Source of the DNA: Lacipirellula limnantheis | GTDB taxonomy: Bacteria; Planctomycetota; Planctomycetia; Pirellulales; Lacipirellulaceae | NCBI RefSeq assembly: GCF_007746075.1 | Contig: NZ_CP036339.1 | Span: 4,989,786 to 5,053,785, forward strand | Direction of reading: 5' to 3' | DNA: 64,000 nt | Shown: piece after piece, positions 52,060 to 60,764 of the stretch | How positions within the stretch are numbered: the first letter of the stretch is position 1 | Layout: each line of letters opens with the position of its first letter | The notes under the pieces: generated by a model | Told to the model about the DNA's origin: nothing | Database searches by the model: none | What the model saw: only the letters and a program-made list of their open reading frames with translations | Program-made: the position numbers and the translations under genes

Positions 52060-53457
52060 ATGAGCCAGCACAAGCGTGTCTCGTCGCGTCAGGTTTCTTC
52101 TCGACGCTCGTTTTTGAAGCAGACCGTGGGTTCCGCGGGCATTGCCGCGGCCGGCGGCGGGCTGGTCCCGTACTTCCTCACGGCGTCGCGAGCGGCGGCC
52201 GCCACGGCATCGGGCGACCGGCCCCTGATTGGCTGCATCGGCCTCGGCGGACAGGGGAGCTGGAACATGGAGCTCGCGATGAAGCACGCCGACGTCGTCG
52301 CTGTCTGCGACGTCGACTCCAATCGCTTGGCCGAGGCCCGGCAGAATGCGGGCGGCAAGGCCGACATGTACGACGACTACCGCAAGTTGCTCGATCGCAA
52401 AGATATTCAAGCGGTCAGCATCGCCACGCCCGACCACTGGCATACCAAGATCGCCATCGACGCAATGAAGGCGGGCAAGGACGTGTACTGCGAGAAGCCG
52501 CTGACGCTCACGATCGACGAAGGCAAGAAGATTTGCCAGGTGGTGAAAGAGACGGGCGCCGTGTTCCAAGTCGGCACCCAACAGCGGAGCGATATGGATC
52601 AGCGGTTCTTGCAGGCCGTGGCGATCATCCAGAGCGGTCGATTGGGGAAAGTCCACAAGGTATCGTGCGCCATCGGCAATGCTGAAAGCTCGCCGTCGAT
52701 CCCAATCGTCGCCCCGCCGAAGGAACTCAACTGGGAGCGCTGGCTCGGCCAAGCGCCGCTGGTCGAGTATCGTTGGCAGGGGGGCAAGGATGCTGAAGGC
52801 GCCGAAATTCCCTACAAGAGTCGCGGTCACTATGAGTTCCGTTGGTGGTACGAGTACTCCGGCGGCAAGATGACCGATTGGGGCGCGCACCACGTCGATT
52901 GTGCCTGCTGGGCGCTGGGCCTCGACAAGACCGGGCCGAACGCCGTTCGCGTCGATTTCTGCGAGCATCCGGTCCCGTTTGAGAAAGGCTACCCGACGCT
53001 GGACGATCGCTACAACACAGCCACGTCTTTCCACGTGGTGAATACGTTCGACGACGAAGGCGTCGAGCTGACGATTCGCCACGACACCGACAACGGCATC
53101 CTATTCGAGGGCGACAAGGGTCGGCTATTCGTCAGTCGGGGCAAGCTCGCCGGCAAGCCGGTGGAAGAGCTAACCGACAACCCGCTTCCGGCCGATGCGA
53201 TGCGCAAAGCGTACAAGGGTTCGGAGCCGGTCAGCCATATGCAAAACTTCTTCGACTGCGTGAAGAATCGGAAGGAGCCGATCTCCGACGTCTTCTCGCA
53301 TCATCGTTCGCTCACCAATTGCCACCTGGCGAACATTGCGCTGCGGCTCAATCGGAATCTGAAGTGGGACCCCGTGAAGGAAGCGATGATCGGCGACGAC
53401 GAGGCCCAATCGTTCGTGGCGAGGGAGCAGCGGAAGGGCTACGAGATCACGGTGTAG
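52060..53457 (+). CDS. Tat-exported Gfo/Idh/MocA-family oxidoreductase
   Basis: A 465-residue protein. The N-terminus has the twin-arginine signal SSRRSFLKQTVGSAGIAAAG, so the NAD(P)-containing enzyme is folded and loaded before export. The Rossmann motif is IGCIGLGGQGSWNME, with CDVDSNRLAEAR next. The catalytic EKPLT motif (VYCEKPLTLTIDEGKK) is intact, and the C-terminal sheet includes YEFRWWYEYSGGKMTDWGAHHVD, where the His is in the active site. Exported members of this family are numerous in planctomycetes and act on sugars from algal polysaccharides; the specific substrate is unknown. Confidence 0.93.
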   Translation: MSQHKRVSSRQVSSRRSFLKQTVGSAGIAAAGGGLVPYFLTASRAAAATASGDRPLIGCIGLGGQGSWNMELAMKHADVVAVCDVDSNRLAEARQNAGGKADMYDDYRKLLDRKDIQAVSIATPDHWHTKIAIDAMKAGKDVYCEKPLTLTIDEGKKICQVVKETGAVFQVGTQQRSDMDQRFLQAVAIIQSGRLGKVHKVSCAIGNAESSPSIPIVAPPKELNWERWLGQAPLVEYRWQGGKDAEGAEIPYKSRGHYEFRWWYEYSGGKMTDWGAHHVDCACWALGLDKTGPNAVRVDFCEHPVPFEKGYPTLDDRYNTATSFHVVNTFDDEGVELTIRHDTDNGILFEGDKGRLFVSRGKLAGKPVEELTDNPLPADAMRKAYKGSEPVSHMQNFFDCVKNRKEPISDVFSHHRSLTNCHLANIALRLNRNLKWDPVKEAMIGDDEAQSFVAREQRKGYEITV

Positions 53458-53895
53458 TACGACTGGTTCGCGCGGCGACCGGGGAGTTGCCTAAATTGCA
53501 ACACTTTTGCGACACGGCGCCGTAATTTGCGACTGAAACTGATGCGGGGCGGTCCGACGATGTCGTGCCGCCCCGCAGATTCAGCGGCGATTTGTCTCGC
53601 CGCGCCCTGCCGGGTATACTCGGTCCGGTCGCCTATCGAAGTTTGCATTGAGTGCACGCGTTTCGCGGCGACCAACCAGCGATCTCGCCGGCGGCATTCT
53701 GGTGAGGCGACCGCGTCGCTGGTTGAACCACCCTCCCCTGCCCTCGCCGTCCCGCGTCGTATCACTTGGCGACTTCCTGAGTCGCGCACGTTTATCGACT
53801 CCCGCCTTCTAGGCGATTCGCTTAGGGAACAGCCCCGAGCAACGTCGCGCCCCTTTGATTGACACCCTTGAAAACTTCCTGAGGTTGCTACTGCA
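53458..53895. other. Intergenic region with hairpin and candidate promoter
   Basis: A perfect 10-bp stem (TGCGGGGCGG 53543-53552 with CCGCCCCGCA 53568-53577) probably protects or ends the upstream transcript but has no T-run. The candidate promoter for the next gene is at 53592-53620. A CCTCCCCTGCCC motif lies at 53731. No gene seen. Confidence 0.55.
53592..53620 (+). promoter_or_regulatory. Candidate sigma-70-type promoter for the PEP-CTERM genes
   Basis: TTGTCT (53592-53597), 17 bases, TATACT (53615-53620). It would give a leader of about 270 bases before 53896. By-eye only. Confidence 0.45.
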
Positions 53896-54909
53896 ATGAC
53901 CGCTCGAAACTTGACCCGAGGATTGCATTTTCTCGCCGCCGCTGCGCTGCTCGTTTCCGTGCGTCCGGCGCCGGCCAGCGCCGCCCAGGTGCTCATCGCC
54001 GATCGCCTCAGCAATGCCGTCTATCGCTATAGCGGCAACGGCGTCCTTCTTGGCACGGTGGTAGCGGACAACGTTAATCTCAATCAACCGTCCGGCATTG
54101 CCCTCTCTCCCGACTCGACGAAGCTGTACGTCGCCAGTTCGGGCAACAGCCAGGTGGTGCAATACGACTACAGCGTCGCCACCGGCACGGCGACGAATCC
54201 CACGGTCTTCGGCAACGCGGCCGAGGGTCTGGCCTTCCCGAGTTCAATCTTGCCCAGCGGGGACGGCAGCAAGGTTTACGTCTCAAACCTCGGCGGGACG
54301 GGCGTCGCCCAGTTCAACGCTGACGGCACGCTGGCGGGAGCTCCCATCAATGGCCTCGTCGGCGGCGGCGCGTTCTTCCAGTTCTCAGGGCTCGCGTTCG
54401 CTCCGACCGGCGAACTGCTCGTCGGCGGCTTCCAGAACTTCCCCGCGGCCGATGCCGGGACAGTCGCCAAATCGAACGCGGCGATCACCGCCCTCGGCGA
54501 TTTCCTCACGCCTTCGGCGTCGCTCAATGGTGCGACGGGGCTGTTAGTCGATGGGGACGACCTGTACGTTGCGGCGGGATTTGCGGGCACGGTCCAACGG
54601 TTCGACGTCAACACTGGCGCGGTTGATCCCAGCTTCGGCTTGTCAGGGCTCGCGTTTCCTCAGACGTTGCTCGCCAATTCGAATGGCTCCGGTTTCCTGG
54701 TGAGCGTCCTGGGGTTCTCCAATGGCACTGGCACAATCTCGAAGTACGGCTTTGACGGGACCTCCGCCGGGATCTTCGCCAGCCCTGGCGGCGGCGGCTT
54801 CCAAGAAGCGACCGCCTTGGTGGCAGTCGTTCCCGAACCTGCTACCATCGGCATGTTGACCTGCGCCGCCGTGGCGCTAGGGTTCACCGTGCGGCGCCGG
54901 CGGGCCTGA
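53896..54909 (+). CDS. PEP-CTERM-anchored beta-propeller protein
   Basis: A 337-residue exported protein. The signal peptide is followed by NHL/SMP-30-like propeller blades (DRLSNAVYRYSGNGVLLGTV, QPSGIALSPDSTKLYVASSGNSQVVQYD, SGLAFAPTGELLVGGF, GLLVDGDDLYVAAGFAGTVQRFD). The C-terminus is a PEP-CTERM sorting signal: VPEPATIGML, a hydrophobic helix and the basic end VRRRRA. Such signals are recognised by exosortase, which cleaves and hands the protein to the cell surface or exopolysaccharide. No exosortase gene is in the window. It is followed by another PEP-CTERM gene and a pseudopilin on the same strand. Confidence 0.9.
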   Translation: MTARNLTRGLHFLAAAALLVSVRPAPASAAQVLIADRLSNAVYRYSGNGVLLGTVVADNVNLNQPSGIALSPDSTKLYVASSGNSQVVQYDYSVATGTATNPTVFGNAAEGLAFPSSILPSGDGSKVYVSNLGGTGVAQFNADGTLAGAPINGLVGGGAFFQFSGLAFAPTGELLVGGFQNFPAADAGTVAKSNAAITALGDFLTPSASLNGATGLLVDGDDLYVAAGFAGTVQRFDVNTGAVDPSFGLSGLAFPQTLLANSNGSGFLVSVLGFSNGTGTISKYGFDGTSAGIFASPGGGGFQEATALVAVVPEPATIGMLTCAAVALGFTVRRRRA

Positions 54910-54938
54910 GCGAACGACGGGCGCGCGGCGCGGAAAAC

Positions 54939-55871
54939 ATGGTCTGCCGAGGGAATCGCTGCGTGTCGAGGTGGAATGCCATTGTCGCCCGGTTGCTATT
55001 GCGCTGCGCATCATGCGCGGCATGGGCGTCGACGTTCGGCAGCTCGCATGCAGCGGTCAACGTCTACTTTGGCGGACCCGCAAACTCCAAGCTCGACCTG
55101 AGCCTTCCCAACGTCGCCAGGAATTCGTTCCTGGCCACGTTGAGTTCTTTCGGCATCGAGAACCTGGAGACTCTCGCCGGCCAACAGAATCCCACGCTCG
55201 CTTTCGGCGGCGGTGTGACGGCGACCACGGGGTTCTCCAATGGCGTCAATACTCAGTTCGCTTACTCAGTGAGCGGAACGAATTTTCTTTGGGATACGGA
55301 AGGGGCGAACGACTGGCTGCAATTCTCGCAGCCGGTGACAGGCTTCGGCAGCTACATCGTCCAAGGAGGCGACGGCTCGTCCGCTCCGCCTTCGTCGACC
55401 CCGTCGAACCAGCTGACGCTTCGGCTGGAGAATACGATGCTGGCGACAAGCAAAGACGTCGTTATCGGCAATCTTGGTCCCGATTGGCCGTTTTACAACG
55501 TGATATTCGTCGGAGTGACCGATTCCCAACCGTTCGACCGAGTCACCCTTATCGAGTCTTACGACGTCGACGGTCTTTTGTGGGACGATCTCGTCGCCGG
55601 CATGGTCTCGCCGTCGACTACCGGCGACTTCGACGGCAATGGCGTCGTCGATGGCGAGGATCTCGCCGTCTGGCAGACAAACTTTGGGGCCAGCGGCAAC
55701 GCCCCCTTCACGCTCGGCGACGGCGACGGCGACGGCGCGACGACGGGCGCCGACTTCTTGGTTTGGCAGCGCGATCTCCCCGAGCCGCTGACGCAGGCGG
55801 TTCCCGAGCCGGGCGCCATTTTGCTCTCGGGCGCGACGGTCGTTTTCCTCAGGAGACGGCTCCGTGCGTAA
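54939..55871 (+). CDS. PEP-CTERM protein with dockerin-like repeats
   Basis: A 310-residue exported protein. The signal peptide is unusually Cys/Trp-rich (ARLLLRCASCAAWASTFGSSHA). The central 170 residues are a beta-rich domain typical of PEP-CTERM proteins (QFAYSVSGTNFLWDTEGANDWLQFSQPVTG, ASFGSYIV). Two calcium-binding dockerin-like loops follow: DFDGNGVVDGEDLAVWQ and DGDGDGATTGADFLVWQ. The sorting signal VPEPGAILLSGATVVFLRRRLRA closes the protein. It overlaps the DUF1559 gene by 8 bases, so translation is coupled. In this lineage dockerin-type PEP-CTERM proteins are surface proteins of unknown role. Confidence 0.9.
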   Translation: MVCRGNRCVSRWNAIVARLLLRCASCAAWASTFGSSHAAVNVYFGGPANSKLDLSLPNVARNSFLATLSSFGIENLETLAGQQNPTLAFGGGVTATTGFSNGVNTQFAYSVSGTNFLWDTEGANDWLQFSQPVTGFGSYIVQGGDGSSAPPSSTPSNQLTLRLENTMLATSKDVVIGNLGPDWPFYNVIFVGVTDSQPFDRVTLIESYDVDGLLWDDLVAGMVSPSTTGDFDGNGVVDGEDLAVWQTNFGASGNAPFTLGDGDGDGATTGADFLVWQRDLPEPLTQAVPEPGAILLSGATVVFLRRRLRA

Positions 55872-56916
55872 GCCCGCAGGATTCACGCTGGTCGAACTGC
55901 TGGTGGTGATCGCGATCATCGGCGCCTTGATAGCCCTATTGCTGCCCGCCGTGCAAAACGCCCGCGAAAGCGCCCGGCGGGCCCAGTGCCTGAACAACCT
56001 CAAGCAAATCGGGATCGGCCTGCAGAACCATCACGCCGCTCGGAACCAGCTTCCCTCGGCAGCCATGTCAAAGTCGTACCCGAAGGATGAACGCCATCCT
56101 CATAGCTTCTATCGTTGGTCGGCGCTCGCACAACTCCTACCGTATATGGAGCAACAGTCGCTCCACAACCTGCTCGACCTTTCGCTGCCGCTCTACATGC
56201 CGGGCGCGGGCTACCCAGTTTCGGCGCCGAACAAAGCAGGGATCGCGCAACTGCTGCCAGCCTTCCTTTGCCCCAGCGACCTCGGCATTTCGGTCAAAGA
56301 CCTGATGGGCCCGACCAATTACGCCGTCTGCGGCGGGTCGGGCGCCGGCGGCGGCACGCCCTTCGATACCGACGGCGTTTTTTACGTGAACTCGGCTACC
56401 ACCTTCGGCGACATTACCGACGGCTCATCGAACACGATCGGCCTTTCAGAAAGCCTTATCGGCAAGGATAACGTTCGGGACGCGAGCGGCGCCTTCGCCG
56501 CTGCCACGCCTGAACGGGGTTACAAATTCATCCTCGGCTTCGGCGGCGCGCCCGACCTGACTGACTTCAAGTGCAACGGCTCGATGAGCTTTAACTCGAC
56601 AGCCGGTAACGGCAACGATCCCCGCGGCTTCGCATGGTGCAGCGGCGAGTATCGCAGCGCAGCGTACAACCATTACTATCCGCCGAACGCCCGCCAATTC
56701 GATTGCATTACCTCAGTCACGGTCGATCCCACGCCGCCGCCGGCGCAAGCGATGCTCTACGCGGCCTACGGCTGGCGTGCGGCCCGCAGCAGCCACCCGG
56801 GCGGCGTGAACGGCACGCTCATGGATGGGTCGGCCCGATTTTTTGGCGACGCGATCGACGCGGTTGCGTGGCAGGCCCTGTCGACCCGCGGCAGCGCCGA
56901 GACCGCACCCGAATAA
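55864..56916 (+). CDS. DUF1559 pseudopilin-like protein
   Basis: A 350-residue protein. The start is GTG at 55864, inside the end of the upstream gene. The prepilin signal is KPAGFTLVELLVVIAIIGALIALLLPAVQ, processed by prepilin peptidase before Phe. The RRAQCLNNLKQIGIGLQNHHA segment and the tail motif H-X9-DG (HPGGVNGTLMDGSARFF) define the planctomycete DUF1559 family, which occurs in dozens of copies per genome. The globular domain contains LLPYMEQQSLHNL and FLCPSDLG. These proteins are exported by a type II-like system and are thought to form part of the cell surface. The function of this copy is not known. Confidence 0.95.
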   Translation: MRKPAGFTLVELLVVIAIIGALIALLLPAVQNARESARRAQCLNNLKQIGIGLQNHHAARNQLPSAAMSKSYPKDERHPHSFYRWSALAQLLPYMEQQSLHNLLDLSLPLYMPGAGYPVSAPNKAGIAQLLPAFLCPSDLGISVKDLMGPTNYAVCGGSGAGGGTPFDTDGVFYVNSATTFGDITDGSSNTIGLSESLIGKDNVRDASGAFAAATPERGYKFILGFGGAPDLTDFKCNGSMSFNSTAGNGNDPRGFAWCSGEYRSAAYNHYYPPNARQFDCITSVTVDPTPPPAQAMLYAAYGWRAARSSHPGGVNGTLMDGSARFFGDAIDAVAWQALSTRGSAETAPE

Positions 56917-56934
56917 CGTCGCCGCCGCGCAACA

Positions 56935-56968
56935 AGAAAGCGGCCCTCGACCGTAGTCGAGGACCGCT
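56935..56968 (-). terminator. Hairpin between convergent genes
   Basis: AGCGGCCCTCGAC (56939-56951), loop CGTA, GTCGAGGACCGCT (56956-56968) with one mismatch. Read on the minus strand it is followed by CTTTCTTGTT. It probably ends transcription of the gene at 57011 and perhaps of the pseudopilin gene. Confidence 0.7.
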
Positions 56969-57010
56969 GTGGGGGGCTTCGGTAGCGAGTCACTCGCGCC
57001 AACTCTCGCG

Positions 57011-57685
57011 TTACTTCATTGCCAGTTGCCGTTCCTGCCACTGCGAAGGCAGCTCGGTCGCCGGCAGCGTCGCTAATTGCTGGAGTTGCTTCAACGTCTT
57101 GACCGCATCAACGCGGCTGGCGAAGTCGAGTTGACGGTCCGCGGCGACGCGATTCTTTAGGACGCCGATTTCCGTCGCCAGGGCGGCGCGATAGACGTCG
57201 CTGCTGGGATCCTCGGGCGACCAATTCCGCAAGAGCGAACTGACCGTCGCCAGAGATCCCGCGTATTTAGTTTGCCGTAACGCGACAGGCCAAAGCCCGG
57301 CGCCGCGTTGCACCGACTGGTAGAGCCGGACGGCTTCGGCCATCTCCGCGGTCGCTTCGGCCTGCTGCCGCTCGCGGTTCGCTTGGGCCTTGCGGTCGCG
57401 GAGCTCACTCTCCATCCGCTGCACATCGTAGCGGTAAGCCGAGCGTTTGTATTGAATCTGGTCCTGAGCAGCGACGACTCGCGTCCACGTTTCGGCAGCG
57501 TCGGCTTCGTCCTTTAGAAAGGAACCTTGAGCACGCACCAGTTCCGAGGCGCCCGCGAGTTGATCCCCCAGAACCGTGCTGCGGTGATCGTAGGCGATCA
57601 CCTGGGCGGAGGCAGTGGATTGCCAGGCAACGGCGGCGATGGCGAGCGTGGCGACGATGGCGATATGGCTGGTGAATCGTGACAT
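57011..57685 (-). CDS. Secreted coiled-coil protein of unknown function
   Basis: A 224-residue exported protein with signal peptide (SHIAIVATLAIAAVAWQSTASAQ). The mature part is almost entirely helical and Gln/Arg/Glu-rich (WTRVVAAQDQIQYKRSAYRYDVQRMESELRDRKAQANRERQQAEATAEMAEAVRLYQSVQ), which predicts a long coiled coil. The C-terminal half (VLKNRVAADRQLDFASRVDAVKTLKQLQQLA) is also helical. It is probably a periplasmic structural protein. No family recognised. Confidence 0.75.
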   Translation of the reverse strand: MSRFTSHIAIVATLAIAAVAWQSTASAQVIAYDHRSTVLGDQLAGASELVRAQGSFLKDEADAAETWTRVVAAQDQIQYKRSAYRYDVQRMESELRDRKAQANRERQQAEATAEMAEAVRLYQSVQRGAGLWPVALRQTKYAGSLATVSSLLRNWSPEDPSSDVYRAALATEIGVLKNRVAADRQLDFASRVDAVKTLKQLQQLATLPATELPSQWQERQLAMK

Positions 57686-57997
57686 GGCTTGGTTCCTACT
57701 CTTTCTTGTGCGTTCGGCGGCAGGCGTCGCCGGTTGTGAGCGAAAGCCACATTAAGCAAGCTCGGCGCCAAACGCTCCGCGACGAGCCTCAGCCAATGTC
57801 CAGCAGAGGCAATCGTTGACGTAATCCCTGCATTTTTAGGGATTTAGGGACAATCCTCGCCGACCGCTAACGCATCGATTCGTTTGCCGGCCGCCGTCCG
57901 ACTCGTCAACTTGACGACGCGCTGGACCGATATTGAGATTCCTCCGCTTAAAATGAGACTCCAGCTGCCCCGCGGCGGAGGGCCTTTGACGCAGGGC
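57686..57997. other. Intergenic region with a small hairpin
   Basis: It carries AATCCCT (57823-57829), an 8-base loop ending in TTTTT, and AGGGATT (57838-57844). Nothing else was recognised in this upstream region of the 57011 gene. Confidence 0.4.
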
Positions 57998-59149
57998 CTA
58001 CTCGGTAAACGTTGCGAGCGAGCTCATCAGCCGGTCAATGTCTTCGCCGGTGTTGTAGGCGTGAGCGCTCACCCGAATCCGGCCCGCCCGGCAGGCAAGC
58101 GCAACCCCCTGCTCAAGGCAGTGGCGGCGGACGGCCAGCAGATCGGCCCCGGGGAATTCGAACGAAACGATGCCGCTGCGCTGTTCGCCGTCGCGCGGGG
58201 AGACGACCCGGAAGCCGCCTTCGCGTAGCTTTGAGCAGATGGAATCGGTGGCGTCGAGGATGGCAGCCGCGACGTTCTCGACTCCAAGCGACTGCAGCAG
58301 GTCGATGCTCGCGCCGAGGCCAAACATGCCGGGGACGTTCAGCGACCCCCCTTCGTAGCGCGCGGCGTCCTGCTTGAGCTTCAGCTCGATATGGGTGTAG
58401 TCGTAAGCATGGACGACGCTGTGGGCGCCGACGGCCGTCGCGCGCAGCAGCGGCAGGCGGTCGCGGCGGATATAGGCGATGCCGGCGCCTTCGGGCCCGA
58501 GCAGCCACTTGTGGCCGTCGGCCGCGAGGAAGTCGATCGGCGTGCGGCTCACGTCGAGCGGAAAAACGCCAAGCCCCTGGATTGCGTCGACGAATAGTAG
58601 CGCGCCTTTCCGCTGGGCAATCTCCGCGATAGCGTCCAAATTGCGACGGCAACCGTTCGAAAATGCCACCCAACTGACGGTGATCAACCGCGTACGATCG
58701 TCGCTGCGATCCGCGAGCTGGTCGTAGTCCACAACGCCGTCCGCCGTTGGCACGCGGCGCGTTTCCACGCCGCGATCGGCCAGGTGCATCCAGGGGTACA
58801 GGTTCGACGGGTATTCGTCGCCGAGCGTCACCAGATTGTCGCCCGAGCGCCAGTCGAGGCCTTCGGCGACGAGATTAATGCCGGCGGTCGTGTTCGGAAC
58901 GAGCGCGATTTCGTCTGTCGCGGCGCCGATCAGGTTCGCGGCCGACTGCCGCATCGACTTCAGCTGCCGGCCCCATTCGGGCCACATCGTATCTCCCTCG
59001 CTGACCGACTCGTCGACCCACCGCTGCATGGCCGCAGCCGCGGGTCCAGAGACAGGGGCCACGGCGGCATGATCGAAGTAGGCCCACCGTCGGGCCACGG
59101 GCATCGCGTCGCGAAGTCGCTGCCGCGTCTCTGCAATGTTGCCGTCCAC
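57998..59149 (-). CDS. Class V aminotransferase (cysteine-desulfurase/epimerase-like)
   Basis: A 383-residue fold-type I PLP enzyme. The N-terminal AYFDHAAVAPVSGPA, LVPNTTAGINLVAEGL, GDEYPSNLYPW and VSWVAFSNGCRRNLDAI are typical. The PLP-binding Asp and Gln are in FVDAIQGLG and the Schiff-base Lys in DFLAADGHKWLLGPEGAG. The C-terminal substrate-Arg is in GRIRVSAHAYNTGEDIDRL. It has the shape of SufS-like and isopenicillin-N-epimerase-like enzymes, but the flexible Cys loop of a true desulfurase is not seen, so the reaction is unknown. It is divergent from the exported methyltransferase gene, 90 bases apart. Confidence 0.9.
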   Translation of the reverse strand: MDGNIAETRQRLRDAMPVARRWAYFDHAAVAPVSGPAAAAMQRWVDESVSEGDTMWPEWGRQLKSMRQSAANLIGAATDEIALVPNTTAGINLVAEGLDWRSGDNLVTLGDEYPSNLYPWMHLADRGVETRRVPTADGVVDYDQLADRSDDRTRLITVSWVAFSNGCRRNLDAIAEIAQRKGALLFVDAIQGLGVFPLDVSRTPIDFLAADGHKWLLGPEGAGIAYIRRDRLPLLRATAVGAHSVVHAYDYTHIELKLKQDAARYEGGSLNVPGMFGLGASIDLLQSLGVENVAAAILDATDSICSKLREGGFRVVSPRDGEQRSGIVSFEFPGADLLAVRRHCLEQGVALACRAGRIRVSAHAYNTGEDIDRLMSSLATFTE

Positions 59150-59239
59150 GGCGAATCTCCTCGTTACTGGTCCATGCTAGAATTGACGCTCTATCGTATC
59201 CGCTGTCGATTCCGCTTGTGAGACTGTGCGAGGCCTGAA

Positions 59240-60502
59240 ATGTGCAGCCGTCTGCCTGCCGCGACGTTGTTGGCCATCGCCCTGTTGATCGCCGGGACGC
59301 GCACCGCTCGCCCCGGATGGGGACAGCCCGCGCCGCCGACGGCGGCCGAGTACGCCGCGCAGCGAACGCAGATGGTCGCCCGCGAAATCGAAGCGGCCGG
59401 CGTGAAGGATCCGCGCGTCCTCGACGCGATGCGCAAGACGCCGCGACATGAATTCATGCCCGCCGCGTACCAGCCGTACGCTTACGTCGACGCGGCGCTG
59501 CCGATCGGCGAGCGGCAGACGATCTCGCCGCCGTTCGTCGTGGCGTACATGACCGAGCAACTCAACCCGCAACCAACCGATCGAGTCCTGGAGATCGGCA
59601 CCGGCAGCGGCTATCAGGCGGCCGTGCTGAGCCCGCTGGTGAAAGACGTCTACACGATCGAGATTGTCGAGCCGCTCGGCCGTCGCGCTGCACGGACGCT
59701 CAAGCGACTCGGCTACCAGAACGTCCATGCGAAAGTCGGCGACGGCTACAAAGGTTGGCCCGACGCGGCGCCGTTCGACAAGATCATCGTCACCTGCTCG
59801 CCCGAGAGCGTGCCGCAACCGCTGGTCGATCAACTCCGCAATGGGGGCGAGATGATCATCCCCGTCGGTGAGCGCTATCAGCAGAATCTGGTGCGGATGA
59901 CCAAACGCGCTGGCAAGCTCACCAGCGAACCGCTGCAGGCAACGCTGTTCGTGCCGATGACCGGCGCCGCCGAAGACGCGCGCCAGGTGCAACCCGATCC
60001 GCTGCATCCGACGACTCGCAACGGCAGCTTCGAGGAGGTGGTCGGCCAGGGGACGGATCCGCTCGGTTGGCACTATCTGCGCCAGGCGACGACCGTGCAA
60101 GGCAATGCCGGCGCGCCAGCCCCCCATGGGTCGCGCTGGCTGCGGTTTACCAACGCCGACCCCGGGGTCGCCAGCCAGGCCCTGCAAGGGATGGCCATCG
60201 ATGGTCGCAAGGTAAGTCAACTCAAGATCTCGTGTCAGGTACGTGCGGAGAAGGTCGTCGCCGGACCCGGCGAAGGGCAACTGCCCGCCGTCGTCGTCAG
60301 TTTTTACGACGAACGCCGAGCGGTGATCGAAACCGTATCTCTTGGTCCATGGAGCGGCACGTTCGGTTGGAAGGAAGCTTCCGGTCAGTTCCGCGTGCCG
60401 CTGGCGACGCGCGAGGCGATCATTCGCATCGGGCTTGGCGGCGCCACGGGCCGCCTCGATTTCGATGATCTCCAGTTGCACGCACTTGCCGCGACCCAAT
60501 GA
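59240..60502 (+). CDS. pcm: Exported protein-L-isoaspartate O-methyltransferase with C-terminal jelly-roll domain
   Basis: A 420-residue protein. The N-terminus is a signal peptide (RLPAATLLAIALLIAGTRTARPGWG), unusual for an enzyme that needs cytoplasmic SAM. Residues 36-245 are a full PCMT domain: MVAREIEAAGVKDPRVLDAM, RHEFMP, YVDAALPIGERQTISPPFVVAYM, motif I VLEIGTGSGYQAAVLSPLV, and FDKIIVTCSPESVPQPLVDQL. Residues 255-420 are a beta-rich extension (NGSFEEVVGQGTDPLGWHYL..., LRFTNADPGVASQALQGM, LDFDDLQLHA) resembling the carbohydrate-binding jelly-roll of CBM4/9 type. It may repair isoaspartate in exported proteins, or the signal may be a membrane anchor with the enzyme facing the cytoplasm. 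No operon partner. Confidence 0.92.
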   Translation: MCSRLPAATLLAIALLIAGTRTARPGWGQPAPPTAAEYAAQRTQMVAREIEAAGVKDPRVLDAMRKTPRHEFMPAAYQPYAYVDAALPIGERQTISPPFVVAYMTEQLNPQPTDRVLEIGTGSGYQAAVLSPLVKDVYTIEIVEPLGRRAARTLKRLGYQNVHAKVGDGYKGWPDAAPFDKIIVTCSPESVPQPLVDQLRNGGEMIIPVGERYQQNLVRMTKRAGKLTSEPLQATLFVPMTGAAEDARQVQPDPLHPTTRNGSFEEVVGQGTDPLGWHYLRQATTVQGNAGAPAPHGSRWLRFTNADPGVASQALQGMAIDGRKVSQLKISCQVRAEKVVAGPGEGQLPAVVVSFYDERRAVIETVSLGPWSGTFGWKEASGQFRVPLATREAIIRIGLGGATGRLDFDDLQLHALAATQ

Positions 60503-60764
60503 CCGTCGCCCGTGCAGGCGGCGCCGATTTTAACGGCCAGCGCCTTGCAGCTCGCGCCTAGCACATCAGTGCTAGGGTTCCCCGAGATTACTTAGTCGTC
60601 AAAACCGGCTAATTCTTCGTAAGTTCCTTGAATTACGCCCCCTCGCTGCTATGTTGTCGATGTGTCGGTCGTGCGGCCTTCCGCTTCGATTCGCCGCCCG
60701 GCCACGGCAGGGATCGTGCCTCATTCAAATGATCCAATTTCAGGTCCTCAGGGGGAAAGAACAG
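60503..60764. other. Gap with a small perfect palindrome
   Basis: CCTAGCAC (60557-60564), loop ATCA, GTGCTAGG (60569-60576). It could be part of a terminator for pcm, as no other candidate is present. AGGGGGAAAGA at 60749-60760 is the ribosome-binding site of the next gene. No gene seen. Confidence 0.45.

Noticed and set aside
60557..60576. Calling the CCTAGCAC palindrome an operator
   Set aside because: It is a single copy with no regulator nearby, and it could equally be part of a terminator.
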